In this document: piece after piece, positions 22,038 to 33,670 of the stretch
Position numbering within the stretch: the stretch's first letter is position 1
How the letters are laid out: every line of letters begins with the position of its first letter
NCBI GenBank assembly: GCA_015501075.1
Contig: JADNYJ010000043.1
Location: 1-64,000, forward strand
Length of the DNA stretch: 64,000 nucleotides
From: Gymnopilus junonius
Taxonomy: Eukaryota > Basidiomycota > Agaricomycetes > Agaricales > Galerinaceae
Reading direction: 5' to 3'
Program-made: the position numbers and the translations under genes
Notes under the pieces: generated by a model
Databases searched by the model: none
What the model was told of the DNA's origin: nothing
Seen by the model: the letters and a program-made list of their open reading frames with translations, nothing else

Positions 22038-22998
22038 CACCTCCAGTAAAGAACTACTTCAGTCCTGGTCAATATTATTGTGTTGAAACAATATGTGCTC
22101 CTTGTGGTGTTATGAAAGCATGGACCAAATTTGCAAGGTCTGAATCAACCACAAATATCTTGAACTTCCTTGGATCAGTTTATCCAACTGAGGAGTCATA
22201 ACCTGACTATATATGTATTGATAAAGGCTATTAAGTACTTGCAACTGCAGTTACCAATAGCAGCTGGGAGGTTTAGAAAAAAACAACCCATATCATTGTT
22301 GATTCATATCATTATATCAACCAAATATCAACCATCATGTTAAAGATTACCTTTGTCAGAAATACTGCAATCCTTCTCCAGGTACTGTACTAATTTATTC
22401 AATTCAGTGGTCATGGGTCACAGGACCCTCCCAAATTGACAAAAAGTCACAGAGGTCACACAAAAATCAGTCAAAAATGCCTCAAAAACACATTCAGAAG
22501 GCCAAAAAAGCTTACAAATCCATCAAAATCACACCAAATATGGTAATTTGCTGAAACCAAAATTTTGTCAGGTGGATCACAGGTCACACAGCCTGCCAAA
22601 TTGAATGAATTAGTACAGTAATGGATCAGCTTCTAACTTGGTAGTTATTGCATTTGATAAAAATAGACAGCCTTACAGAAAATGAGCATTTAATGCTCAG
22701 GTATTTATTTATCATATATTAAATGAAATCTGATTAAAAATAATTTACCAAGGTCTGTGAACAACTTAACTCATGGCTTGCAGGATTCCAATCAATCTTA
22801 AAGAGGATAACACCAGGGAACTTCAACTGGTTTTTGCATGCTATGCTGTTTTATCATATAAAATATGTTCTCCAGAAACAGAAATTCAAGAAACAGAACC
22901 AAACAGAAGATGAAGCAGAAGAAGATGAAAACCTTGGCCTAGATGAAGGAAATATAGATGACTTTGAATTAGATGAAGATGATGATGATAATGACTGA
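22038..22998 (+). pseudogene. KDZ-transposase-associated CxC protein, C-terminal part, broken
   Basis: Plus-strand reading gives CVETICAPCGVMKAWTKFAR and NILNFLGSVYPTEES, then, after stops, IIVDSYHYIN and DYLCQKYCNPSP. A MITE interrupts at 22,383. Beyond it the reading resumes with VCEQLNSWLAGFQSILKRIT, GNFNWFLHAMLFYH and an acidic tail ending DDDDND before TGA at about 22,996. These blocks match, from memory of the family, the CxC5/CxC6 cysteine-cluster proteins that accompany KDZ (Kyakuja-Dileera-Zisupton) transposases in Agaricomycetes. At least two TAA/TAG codons interrupt it. It abuts the probable LTR at 22,037, so a gypsy insertion likely removed its 5' part. Confidence 0.65.
22383..22620. 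mobile_element. MITE, 238 bp, TA-flanked, inside the KDZ-associated pseudogene
   Basis: The ends are inverted repeats: TACTGTACTAATTTATTCAA at the left and its near reverse complement TTGAATGAATTAGTACAGTA at the right. Taking the outermost TA as the target duplication leaves terminal repeats starting CTGTACTAATT, as expected for Tc1/mariner-related MITEs. GTCACAGG/CAGGTCACA inner motifs are also mirrored. It has no coding capacity. Confidence 0.7.
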
Positions 22999-23401
22999 GT
23001 AATATAGTAAAGGTAAAAGAAGTGTACAATAGTGTATAGTGATTATATTATAATTTGTATTATCAGTACAGATTCATTCCACTGGAATACAGTAAAATAT
23101 GGTCTAAAGTAGTCTTTAGTCAGGTGTGATCATTTATTCCTTATTCTACTCATATTCTATAGCCATTCTACAAGAATAGAGTCAAAATAGACATTTTTCT
23201 CCTAAATATACATTTCAGTCTCATTCTGGTCTTTTTCTGCCAGATTTCAGTGCCATTCCACTGGATTCCAGTACTATTCCTGTGGAATAGAAGCATTCCA
23301 TGTAGAATAAGTGGGGCACAGTGAAGTACTGCTAAAATAAATGAAAAATAAGCTTTAAAGCTTTCTATTATGCTATATGAGTTTACAGGTCAGTCTAGAG
23401 A

Positions 23402-23555
23402 TACTGTACTATTTCAATCAATTCACCGGGTATGTGACTTTTTGAGATTTTCAAAAAATATCAGAAAATCAGATAAATCAAGAAAAAATTAAATCTGAGG
23501 TCTCCCAAAATTGGGTGTGACCTGTGACCAGTGAATTGATTAAAATGGTACAGTA
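23402..23555. mobile_element. Second MITE of the same family, 154 bp
   Basis: Left end TACTGTACTATTTCAATCAA and right end TTGATTAAAATGGTACAGTA are inverted copies and share the CTGTAC...CAATTCA pattern of the MITE at 22,383. The right half also carries GTGTGACCTGTGACC, like the other copy. Confidence 0.65.
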
Positions 23556-24294
23556 GTTTCAGCCTTACAGAATTGTAAGATAGGCTTGAGATATGCTTGA
23601 TAGTGCTAAAAATGTGAAAATACAGCAGATGTGTGCACCTTGAGCCACAGCACCTGAATCCGGTTGCAGATCAGTGGCTGTGCAGTGCCTATTTAACCTG
23701 CTCAGTCTCGCATGGAATAAAATAGAACTCTCCAATGAAGGTGAATGGAGACTCAGTTTGTGGAGACAAATTTATCGCAGCCTTCATAGCTACAAAGTTA
23801 CAAAGTCCAAATTTTTAATTTCACTTCCTAAATATGTAAAACCACCTATTTCAGAGGTGTAACTGTTGATCAGGACCACTAATAAAAATTATGGGACTGT
23901 AACTTTGTTGCAATCTAAAATATGATCAAAATCGGTCTATAAATCGTGCCTGTAAGTATTGCCGTTGTTGAGTTCTATTCAAATGATTCCAGAGCTTCAC
24001 TTTTGGCAGGCAAAAATGAGTAATCTCACATTTTTATGCTTTAAATTACAATTTGCAGAATAAAATTATTATAAGCTTATTCATTCACATTGTACTCTTG
24101 TATATAGCTCTCAAAACCTGCAATATATAGGGTGTGGAAGGTGCAAACGCCATGTCTCAACGGATTGACGCTGTCACAGTGTGACGCGCGTGTGACTCGG
24201 TGTCGCACGTTACCGAGGATTGTGCACCACCACTGTCACGGATGGCCTCGAGTACTCCTCAACCTCGCCGCGCTTGTTCAGAATCACAATTTCG
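23556..24294. other. Intergenic stretch before the first conserved gene
   Basis: Mostly AT-rich up to about 24,130, then base composition rises to coding level around the UBX-protein 5' UTR. No gene or repeat unit was recognised. Confidence 0.4.
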
Positions 24295-26236
24295 ATGGAC
24301 GCCCTGGACGATAACCAACGACGAGCACTCTCCCAGCTGCGAGAAATTACACAGGGAACTGACGAAGAAGTTGCCATAAGTGTATTGAGCAGTGTCGGAT
24401 GGGATGTTCAGGTTCGTTTACAACCTTGCACCTTTCACACATTCTACTTACTTTTACAAGACAGAAAGCCGCCGAGCTAATTTTTGGGACTGAGACGAAC
24501 ACTCAGACATCTGTTATGAAAAGATTCGAGTTCGACGATTCGCAACAGGGGGAAGATCTGCAGCCTGTTCCACAGAGAGTAGGCCAAACACATGCTACGT
24601 CTTGTTAAGGGATGATATAACTATTTAGCAGACATCGTCGTCTTACACGCTTATTCGCCCTTTACTCTCTTTCCTTACCTTTCCTCTCCATGTCCTTTCC
24701 AGCTTGTTCAGATTTGTATTTGGGATTCTCCGAATCCCTATTCCGCAGCTTCCATTTATCGGCGTCAACTTCTACCGACCCCTGCGCCCTCGTCCGACAG
24801 TACGTGGAGGACCTGATAGATGGGTACGCGAATTAGAAGAAGAAACTGGCGCGATTTCCATCGGACGGTCGAAATTACCTAGAGGGACAACATCCTCACT
24901 CAACATGGAACCCGGGCAGTCATCCTCTCTTGTATCGAGGGCACCGGGAATGTCATATCCACCTGAGGATGGAAGAAAGTATCTTCCCGATTTTACTATA
25001 TCTCCGTACGAAGACGTGCTACAAATGTGCCAGAAAGATGCGAAAATAGGATGCATCATCCTCGTGAGCGAGGAGCATGACGATGCTGCCGAGTTCAAGA
25101 GGTCGGTATCTTTCCTGCAATTTAACCCTCGCACCATTGGTTGATTAATGGAAACTAGGTCGACTCTGACGGACTTCAGGTTTGTCAAAACACTGTATGA
25201 AAACGACATAATCGTATGGGGTGGAGACGTTAAGGACAGAGAGGCATGGAATGGTTAGTTTTCCTCTCAGGCCCTTCTGTGAAATATTCTGAAGGTTTCA
25301 TTAGCTGCTGAAAAATTGCAAGCTACGACATATCCCTTTGTTGCTTTCATAGCTCTTCAACCCCGCCGGAACCCTGCCGCTTCGTCATCGTCTCGCACAA
25401 CGTCGCCACCCGCCCTTACAGTGCTATCTCGTCACCAAGGAAAGAGTTACCCGGCATCGGGGCCAACATCTGCGCAAACTCTCGTAGATCACCTCGAGCG
25501 ACAGCTATTACCACGAGTAACGCCCTTCCTAAATCGCATCGCTTCTGCGAACCGCGAGCGAGAACATGATCGTCGCTTGAGGGAGGAACAAGATCGGGCA
25601 TTCCAGGACACGGCCAAACGTGACAAGGAGCGCATAGAAGCAAAGATGGCCACAGAGAGGGCTGAGCGGGAGGCAAGGCGGATGGCTGAAGAGGAAGCTA
25701 GACTAGCTGAGCAGAGACGAGCAAGAGAAGCTGAATCTGCACGTCAGCGACAAATCAAACGAATGGACTGGCGAAGGTGGACCCGGCGTCAAATCGTCAA
25801 CACACAATCTGACAACGCAAAGGCAGACAGCTTACGCATTGCTATTCGACTTCCGCATGGTGGCCGCGTGGTCCAATCGTTCCCGCAATCTGCTTCTTTG
25901 ACCTCCCTCTTTGCTTTCATCGACACACAGTTTATTCCTTTAGAGTGTCCAGCGTCAGATGATCCAGTTTCTCTCCCCGGTCAGAAGGGTACTGGTGAGA
26001 GTGCTTTGGAAAATTACATCCTTAATCAGCAGGATCAATACTGGGGTTTCCGTGTTGCTTTAGCCTATCCGAGGGTAGAGATACCTTGGAAACAAGGACA
26101 GAGGCTATCGGACATCTCGCACCTCAAGGGGGGTGGCCAAGTAGTGGTTGAGTCCATCATTGGTGAAAGAAGTTTTGTGAATGAAAACGGGGGCAATGAC
26201 GATGACGATGGGTATCACACGGAGGATAGCGAATAG
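24295..26236 (+). CDS. UBX2: UBX-domain ERAD protein, Ubx2/FAF2-like
   Basis: Five exons can be followed: 24,295-24,411, 24,465 to about 24,578, 24,632 to about 25,104, about 25,158-25,254 and about 25,303-26,236. The protein has about 580 residues. Order: N-terminal UBA-like region (TDEEVAISVLSSVGWDVQ), a hydrophobic membrane hairpin (LIRPLLSFLTFPLHVLSSLF), a thioredoxin-like UAS domain (GCIILVSEEHDD, VKTLYENDIIVWGGDV, YPFVAFIALQP), a long charged coiled coil (RLREEQDRAF through AEEEARLAEQRR) and a C-terminal UBX domain (LRIAIRLPHGGRV). Proteins with this order sit in the ER or lipid-droplet membrane and recruit the Cdc48/p97 ATPase to ubiquitinated ERAD substrates. The acidic C-terminus (NDDDDGYHTEDSE) extends past the UBX domain. 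Confidence 0.88.
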
Positions 26237-26369
26237 GGGTGGTGTTCCACTTGTTTATGACTTTTTGATTCCTATCAATATCAAGACCAGCCCAATATTA
26301 CTATTATACATCCCAGAACACCATTACTACTCAGTTGAACCCATAGATAATATAGATGACCGAAAATAC

Positions 26370-27053
26370 TCATTGACTGAGAATGGTGCGAACAAAGGAT
26401 TCATAGTTGACATTGCCATCGCTGGACAGGAATAAGCATCCAACATGTCAATTAGATAAGAGGCAACTCACGCTCCAATCTGTACCCCCTTGAGCAATTC
26501 ATCGACCTCTTCATCCGACATTTTCTCTCCAAGTTGTGTGAGGACATATCTCAGCTCTCCAGCGCCGATGAAACCATTTCCTTCCTTGTCGAATACTTGG
26601 AAACCGCGGATGAACTCCTCTGAGGTTATGGGTCAGTCACAGATATTCCGGTCCACAGATCTGAGACCCATACCAGGGGTTCCTGCGGGCTTGAATCCAT
26701 CTGGTCGGTTCAGAATGGTCAAGAAAGTCTTGTAATCCACTGTAAGGTATGCCTGAATGAGGTTATAACGGAAAGCAGCAGAAGACGCGTACCATCACGG
26801 GGGGCAGCGGCCACAATTTCGGCAACTTCTGCCTGAGTTGGATTTTGACCTAAGGCGCGTAGAAGATCGCCCAGAGTCTCCCTTGGGACCGCTCCAGTTC
26901 CGCGTTTATCGAACAGGGCGAATGCTTCCTTGTATTCTGAGAATAGTCAGAAACTGGATGAAAGATATAACAAAATAATAAACCTGCGTTATCACTCTAT
27001 ATAATCGATTAGTTGAGCACAACAGACAAGATGAAAGTCGAGGAGCTCACCAT
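26370..27053 (-). CDS. CDC4: Myosin essential light chain / Cdc4-type EF-hand protein
   Basis: Six exons on the minus strand: 27,053-27,051 (the ATG alone), 26,996-26,984 (13 nt), 26,936-26,793, 26,739-26,674, 26,619-26,472 and 26,421-26,370. They join to 426 nt, 141 residues. The protein starts [16 protein letters not shown] and contains [36 protein letters not shown] and [12 protein letters not shown], the four-helix-loop layout of calmodulin relatives. The NRPDGF segment and length are those of fission-yeast Cdc4/Mlc1 light chains rather than calmodulin. Such light chains bind IQ motifs of class II and V myosins and are needed for the cytokinetic ring. In loop 1 several calcium ligands are replaced ([13 protein letters not shown]), so most loops probably do not bind calcium. 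It shares a 133-bp divergent promoter with the next gene. Confidence 0.88.
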
Positions 27054-27186
27054 GACTGATGTTGAATGAGAACGCTGAACAGCCGAGCATGCTAATCGTG
27101 GAAGGTTGTTTGTCGTTGTTAGCAGTCAAGGGTGATAACCTCCCTTGGTGCAACTACGTACCCTGTACTTAAACTACTTGGTGGCC

Positions 27187-28234
27187 ATGGTGCGTCGTTT
27201 TCTTGTGTCTTCAAAAATTGCCTAGAACTCCCGCACACTCAGGATATTGATCCACTTTCAGACACAGCACCTCCCCGCTACGCCATCGAGTCGGACGAGG
27301 AGGAAGATGAGATAAATCCCCTTCGTCCCAGGCCATCTCCTCAGGACACCACCGCCGACGTCAGAATCTCTGGCGACATTCCTGTTGGGAACACGCTTGC
27401 TATTGCTTCTGCAGATGTAGCCCTCTTTTGGGCTAAAGGAGCTAGCCTTGGAGAACAAATAGGCGGCGTTTTTGTCAACAAAATCCAGGTACAGACAGTG
27501 ACTCTCCATGCGCATATTTACGTCCCTCTGATTTACGAAGATCGGTTTAGTTTTTAAACCTCAATGGACCAAGTCGACGGTAATCGTCTCTGAAGCACTT
27601 TCTCATCTGCCTCTCTATGCCATGTACCCGTATGCAAAAAGCATTATTGACTCCCTTAGGCCAAGTCGGTAAGCCGACTCTTTCCTATATCTTCCGTTTC
27701 TAAATCTCGAAATCTGCACCTAGTGTCTCTCTTCTGGACAGCTACCCAGTTCCAACTTATGCTACTGATCAGCGAGTACCATTCCATGAGGCGCCCCTTC
27801 GTTACCTTTCAACCTCTGACAAAGTGAACATTCCTGTACGCTTCCTTCTTGAAAATCAGTATTGTGTCTTGTCGATTTATCTTACTCAATAGGGAAAATA
27901 TTGTCTGCCATTTTCCCCTCCGAATCTAATCCAAACAACCTCCGCATCTTTCCTTTCAATCCTCAGTGTCGGAGACGTACAAGGCACGCTCATTCTTCTC
28001 CCATCTCCTCATATCCCACATCCGCCGCCAAAACAAGTTTCACCTTCCAACTTTTCCCATCTCTCTCAGGACGATGTTGAATGGTCCACCCAACAAGTGA
28101 ATCGTGCGCAGGGGCTGCTTTTCCAAGCCCTTGGGGAATCTGTTGACCATGCTTGGAAACCCTTGGAAACCTTACAAAATGAAAGGGCACCAAAACGAAC
28201 AACAGAGGTTGGAGAGGGTAGCATGTATATTTGA
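27187..28234 (+). CDS. Proteasome assembly chaperone 1 (PAC1/PSMG1)-like protein
   Basis: Exons: 27,187-27,189 (ATG alone), 27,243-27,488, 27,541 to about 27,668, about 27,742-27,837 and about 27,895-28,234. The joined protein starts MDIDPLSDTAPPRYAIES, has an acidic linker, a GLVFKPQW strand, the hydrophobic STVIVSEALSHLPLYAMYPY region and near the end LPFSPPNLIQTTSASFLSIL. The PPN-(I/L)-x-T-x-x-A motif and overall size resemble PSMG1/PAC1, which with PAC2 guides alpha-ring assembly of the 20S proteasome. The family is weakly conserved, so the name is tentative; the exon structure is well supported. Confidence 0.6.
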
Positions 28235-28428
28235 TCAGAAGAGTAAGAGTAAAGACTGCAGAATGTCAAGACATGGATTAAACTGTAACTAAGTATTCGA
28301 ATTAAATCAAAAAGTCTCTGATAAAATGAATGGGGTATAGGCGAATGAGAAAATGGGAGTGGGAGTACAAGTTGTAAGCCCTAGGTAAGGAAGAACATCG
28401 TTAGAAACCACTCATAATCATATCCATA

Positions 28429-31400
28429 TCACCGAACAGGGAACGCCCCAGGAATAGTCTGCCGTCTTCTTTCCGGGTGATGAAAATATGTGCCATATCG
28501 AGACAACCTCGACAACGGCTGGCCAGTGGCTGCATTACTCGGAACACCCGAAGGTCCACTAGGCCCATTATCACTGACTACTGACTCAGTGATGGACTGC
28601 TCCAAACCGCCATGCTCCGTTCCATAATCAACTTCATCGCTATCCACATCTTCATCTCCATCTTCCAACCATTCCCCATCTTCCGGCAACATGATCACGC
28701 CAGACGCATGATCATAACTCAAACGGTGAGTCAACGTGTGGTTCCTCCTTGGAGTCGGTCGGGCAGTGGCATCTTGCCATGGGTCAATCACAGTGCTCGG
28801 GTCAACAAGATGGGCGTCTGTACCTTCGCCACTAGGGGCAATGGCATTCGAAGGACCGGCAACACTGCTCTCCCCTGCACGACTGTCTCTCCGATTCCTG
28901 GCTACGCTGTATCGTTTCCGTAATGTCAAAACCACAGCCTGGTCACCTTGTGAGTGTTGATTTTGGTTGTGATTGCCATTCCGATTGCCATTGACAAGTG
29001 TCTGGCCTTTCTTCAGTGGGAGCCATGGCTCAGGGAGAACACCGTTAAGTGCTGGATGCCCGTAGCGGCGTTTTCCCGTGCTATACAATCGGTAAATTGA
29101 ATCCTAAAGGAGTAAGAATTCAAATACATACTTCAAAACTCCACTATACCAATTCGCCATTGGCGGTTGAGACTAGGGGATCATAAGCTTTGGATGATCT
29201 TACGAAATTGGGGCAACCCACATAATCTGTACGCTCGTCTTCTGGAGCAACGTAAAGAGTATCATCATTCTGCGCATACCGCCTCCGGTTCAAGTTACTG
29301 GAAACCAAATCAACTACCTTTTCAACGCCTCTGCTAAAAACCACATACCTCTGAGACCAAGTAACAGGATGGCCAGCCCGTAACCTCATTACATCAGCTG
29401 TCTCCTCGCCTCTTTGCACCTCAGATACCGAGCTCAACGCGACGTATTTGCTCAGTGGCTTCAACGCCTTATCAACGTACCAGGACCACACTACCGTGCC
29501 AATAAGTAGCGGAACGAGCAAGAGAGAAAGGATAATGTTCTTCCGCAGAGTGAAAATGCCAATCATGAAGAGAAGGAAAATGACGACACCCCAAATGAGA
29601 CGGATAAACGTGATAGGCCAAGCTTGACCTTGAGACTCATAAGGTTTGTAGAAAACTATTGGTAGATAAGCGACCGCTCCTGAAGAAACGAAGTAGGCTG
29701 ACCGAACAAGAGCTTGTATTTGTACACCACATATCCCACTCCAAAGTAGACCGCGCCGAAGATTACGATCAAGGGCTGTACGACGCTATACAGCATCGTG
29801 ATTACGAACATCAAGATAGCCTGCGGATAGACAACGCCGTAATTGATCATAGGAGGAGCATTGAGTTCCGCAAAGTCTGTGGGCATAAATCGCAGTTAAT
29901 AGATAAACCTTTCCATGCATTAAGGTGATAATTAATTGGCACACCTCTTGGAGTCCTTGTGAGGAACATGCGATAAAAGAATCGAGGAATTATGACGCCC
30001 AAATTGAGAAGTTGGAGGGGCATGATACCCAGACCTTGAAGGATGACATACGACAGGAAAAAATGCCTCGCTCTCCCAGCTTGCAGAGCCTGTGCCAGCT
30101 TTTCAGGGACCTTGGCCGGGGAATTTGCGAGGTCTTGAACAAGTTGCCAATACGTTGTGGCGAGCAGAAAGATGAAGACGACGTTGACGAGAAGGAAGAG
30201 GAAATATCTTTCAGAGCAATAAGTCAGCAGGTAACTTTGAAAGTCATGGAGAAATGGAGGACTTTTTCAATAAGGAGTATTCAACCCAACTCCGAGCCCT
30301 ATATCCCTGGACATATGTTAAACCTGTATGCAACATTATGATAAAAAAAAAGAAGTAAAAGAACAGTAAAGTATTAACCTTCCAATATGAATGGTAAGAA
30401 AGCATTCAGAGTTATCATGGCCACACTGGGAAGTGAATTCTGCACGATGGCTCTGATTTGATCATTCTTGTCAATGAGTCTGCCTAGCCACGGCATGACT
30501 TTCTTGATCTCCTTGTAACTCAATAAACTAGCGAGAGCCGTGATGGGAAAGAACCAGAAAAAGAACAAAAGAGCCATGGTGGCCAAGACGAATACATCTC
30601 GGAATCTGATAGCACTTTGTGAGGGCGTCATGTTGGACCAGACAATATCGCGCGGTTCAGGGGCTTGGTAGGTCGTCATTTGGTAAGGGTTTGGGCAGTG
30701 AGCTACCTGCACTGCTGTTTGCTTTGAGAGGGCAAGTCAGGTTGTGAGCCATATTACAGACATATAAGAAATGATCCTACTGCGCTGGACATTTTCTCAA
30801 ATGTTATGAATGCTGCTCCTGTAGGCCTGAACTTGCCCATCCGCCTCTTCTTCTTCACGAGCTCGTCGGCATCCTTGAACTTGGCCTCTAGATATTCCAG
30901 TGCGTCAACCCTGGGCTGGAACCACCCTGGCCTTAATGTGGGTCTAGGACGATGAGGTACAACAAGCCTGTTCTGAGTAGGTTGTCCACCCTCGATATCT
31001 GTGTCGACGAGAACAACGCCGTTACCCTCAGGATCGTATTCCTCCACCGTACTTGGGTTGCCAACATAGCTGACCCAAGCTCCTTCGAGTTTCAGTAGGG
31101 CTTCCGTCCTCTTGTCCAAGAGGTCCTTGAGACCCCCCAATTCACGACAGATAGTCACACTCTCCACGGCCATGTCCATGCTCTCAAAATACTCGGCCAA
31201 GGGCCTCTCGCCTCTGAGATGATTTGGAAGATTAGTCACCAGGACGGTGCGTGCTGGGATAGAGTGGACGAGCTCTAGAGAGAAAAGTTGACGGGAACGG
31301 ATGAATCTACGATAGTTTTTGTAGATGAAGTAGAGGGCGAGTATGGTGAAAAGATAGGTAAAAGTGAGGTGCACGGAGAGGTACGTGTTGGCATCACTGA

Positions 31401-32151
31401 TAAGATCAAGCCAGTCCGGAGGCACAGTATGGTTTGAAGGGGGAGGGTCTGCGAACTTGGCAGAAAATATACTAGGCCAATCTTCTGGATCCCCAGGCCA
31501 GTCATCGTCGTCGTCGAGGTCCTTATTGTGCTGAGAGAATCGATATGAATAATGGTGAATTCAAAGAAACAGGTACAGCATTACCTTCCAGTTGATGGGC
31601 ATGAGAACGAAAACGGCGAACATGGAGCACACGGAAAAGAGATAGAAAGACATTTTGAAGAAGTTCAAAAGCTAGGAAACGCGTTGACATTACATCATAG
31701 CTGCGTATTTAGTTGGTAAAACTCACGGCTGCAGCATCCAGACCAACAATCTGAAGGACGGTAAATTCTGAAGTCCTGACTGTAGGCATTATCCAACCAA
31801 AGAACGCTTGGTGTGCATGCGCTTCATGTGGAGAGAATCCTAGGGGGGACAGTATGGGCAACATTGAAGATGCATCGATAGACGTAACGCAGACCTTTAA
31901 GCTTGGTGCGAGGAGCAAAGACGAGCGGCCATTTAGTCCTGCAATAAGAGAACAGGAAGAACGAGACGAGTCCGACGCTGAGGGAGATGGTGAGCTGAGT
32001 GGTGAACCAAGGGCCCTCGAACTTGACTGCAGACAGGGTGAGCACGACTGCGTTCATGACAAGAGAGACACTCACGGGTAGGAGGGGAGCCTGGGGGGAG
32101 AGTTCCGCCATCGTCGTCGTCCAAGAGAGCGGCAAGTAAGTTGCTCGCCAT
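28429..32151 (-). CDS. CSC1/OSCA-type (DUF221) mechanosensitive or calcium-permeable channel
   Basis: A many-exon gene on the minus strand beginning MASNLLAALLDDDDGGTLPP (an in-frame ATG 15 nt upstream is possible) and ending in the 28,429-29,088 exon. After the N-terminus come KFEGPWFTTQLTISLSVGLV (TM0/1), RTKWPLVFAPRTKLKG and further helices. The cytosolic RRM-like loop carries TVLVTNLPNHLRGERPLAEY and TGAAFITFEKMSSA. The DUF221 pore region follows: RDIVWSNM, ALLFFFWFFPITALASL, NSLPSVAMITLNAFLPFILEG, PPMINYGVVYPQAILMFVI and FGVGYVVYKYKLLF. These are diagnostic of the CSC1/OSCA/TMEM63 family. A long hydrophilic acidic C-terminal tail (WLEDGDEDVDSDEVDYG) is cytosolic. Its 5' end lies only 56 bp from the ATG of the divergent MRF1 gene. 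Confidence 0.88.
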
Positions 32152-32207
32152 GAGGGGCGTTGGCAAAGGGGTGTTTGGCTTGTAAACAGGCGACTTGCAA
32201 CTTGTTC

Positions 32208-33670
32208 ATGTTCTTCTTCTCGCGGTCCGCCCGACCTCTGCGCCTCGTTCGTCGTTTCTCGTCTCTCGCTGAATTAGAGTCATCAAATGCCAATCTGCTT
32301 CGCGTCATTCAAAGTCGCGTCGATGAGCGCAAAAAGCTCCTTGAACATGCGCGTCTCCATTTTAAAACTTCAGTTAAATTGCCCTGATTATTTGTCCCAC
32401 TTAGATTTCACAAGACACATCTGCCTTGGATGACAAGGCCATCCTTAGACGGTTCAAGGAGCTAGAACCCTTGGAAAATGCCTGGAAACAGTGGCAAAGC
32501 ACCCGAAAAGTCTGAATTTTCTGCGTTCATTTCGTACTCTTCTCATCTTTCCATCTCAGTAGGAACTAGAAGAAGCGGTCTCCCTTCTCAATGACTCTTC
32601 AGACTCTGAAATGTCCCAGCTGGCTCAGGAAGAGGCCTCCTCGCTCTCCTCCGTCCTTCAATCCCTCGTGCAGGACACCTTTCCATCCCTCCTCATCCTC
32701 CATCCTCCACTAAACACTTCTCTGCACTCATGGAGCTCAAGTCAGGCGTCGGAGGCTCGGAAGCGAGTTTGTTCCTCGCTGACCTCCTGCGCATGTACCA
32801 GCGTCTTGCGAATACCACCCACTGGAATGCAACCATAGTCGCTAAAAATGATACGGAGGGTAGTGGTATCAAGGACGCCACTGTGGAATTCAAAGGCGAG
32901 GGCGCGTACGATGCCCTGCGGTGGGAAAGTGGTGTCCATCGTGTCCAACGTGTTCCTGCTACAGAGACGAGTGGCAGAACTCATACTAGTACCGTGGCCA
33001 TTGTCGTATGTTTCTTACCTGCTCTCGATCTTCCCTCTGAAATTTGAATAATGTTGGTTTAGGTCCTTCCTCTGGCAGAGGAGACTGAATCTTCACAAGA
33101 AGAGGAACTTTTTTCCATGGAGGATATCAAGTTAGAGGTCATGCGCGCCCGGGGTGCTGGCGGTCAGGTATGTTGTTCTTTCTGTTATTTTTGTTTTCCT
33201 TTGCTCATTGAAACCGTAGCACGTTAACAAAACCGAATCTGCCGTGCGCTTAACCCACATACCCTCTGGGATAACCGTGTCAATGCAGGATGAACGAAGT
33301 CAACATCAGGTACGACTGTTATATTCCCTCTCTCTGCTTGCTCCAACGTATACTCGTAACACAGAATCGTCGGCGCGCTTTCCAAGTTCTCCGCTCTCGC
33401 CTGCTCGATCTCAAACTCACTCGCGAGATGGAAGAGCGCCGCTCAGTACGTCGGAACCTTGTGCGTGGTGCAGACAGGAGCGAGAAGATTAGGACATACA
33501 ACTTTGCTCAGGGCCGTGTTACTGACCACCGGATAGGCTTGACCTTGAAAAATCTCAGCTCCGTGCTTGAAGGGGATGGCCTGCAAACCTTCATAGATGC
33601 GATAGCTAAACACCATGAAGACTCTCTCTTGGCAGATATGCTGGACCCAGAAGAGAACACAAAACGATGA
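32208..33670 (+). CDS. MRF1: Mitochondrial peptide chain release factor 1
   Basis: Starts [20 protein letters not shown], a basic, Arg-rich mitochondrial presequence. The class I release-factor core follows: [40 protein letters not shown], the ribosome-triggering GGQ motif in [20 protein letters not shown], then [12 protein letters not shown] and [11 protein letters not shown]. The GGQ loop catalyses peptidyl-tRNA hydrolysis at UAA/UAG codons. The sequence runs over about six exons. Near 32,700 the frame must shift by one base to reach MELKSGVGG, consistent with a missing C in CTCCAT. The intron after the first exon appears to be only 32 nt (32,367-32,407 region), unusually short. The stop is TGA at 33,668-33,670. 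Confidence 0.9.

Noticed and set aside
27051..27189. Possible shared upstream exon linking the Cdc4 and PAC1-like genes
   Set aside because: They lie on opposite strands with separate ATGs, each followed by its own intron.
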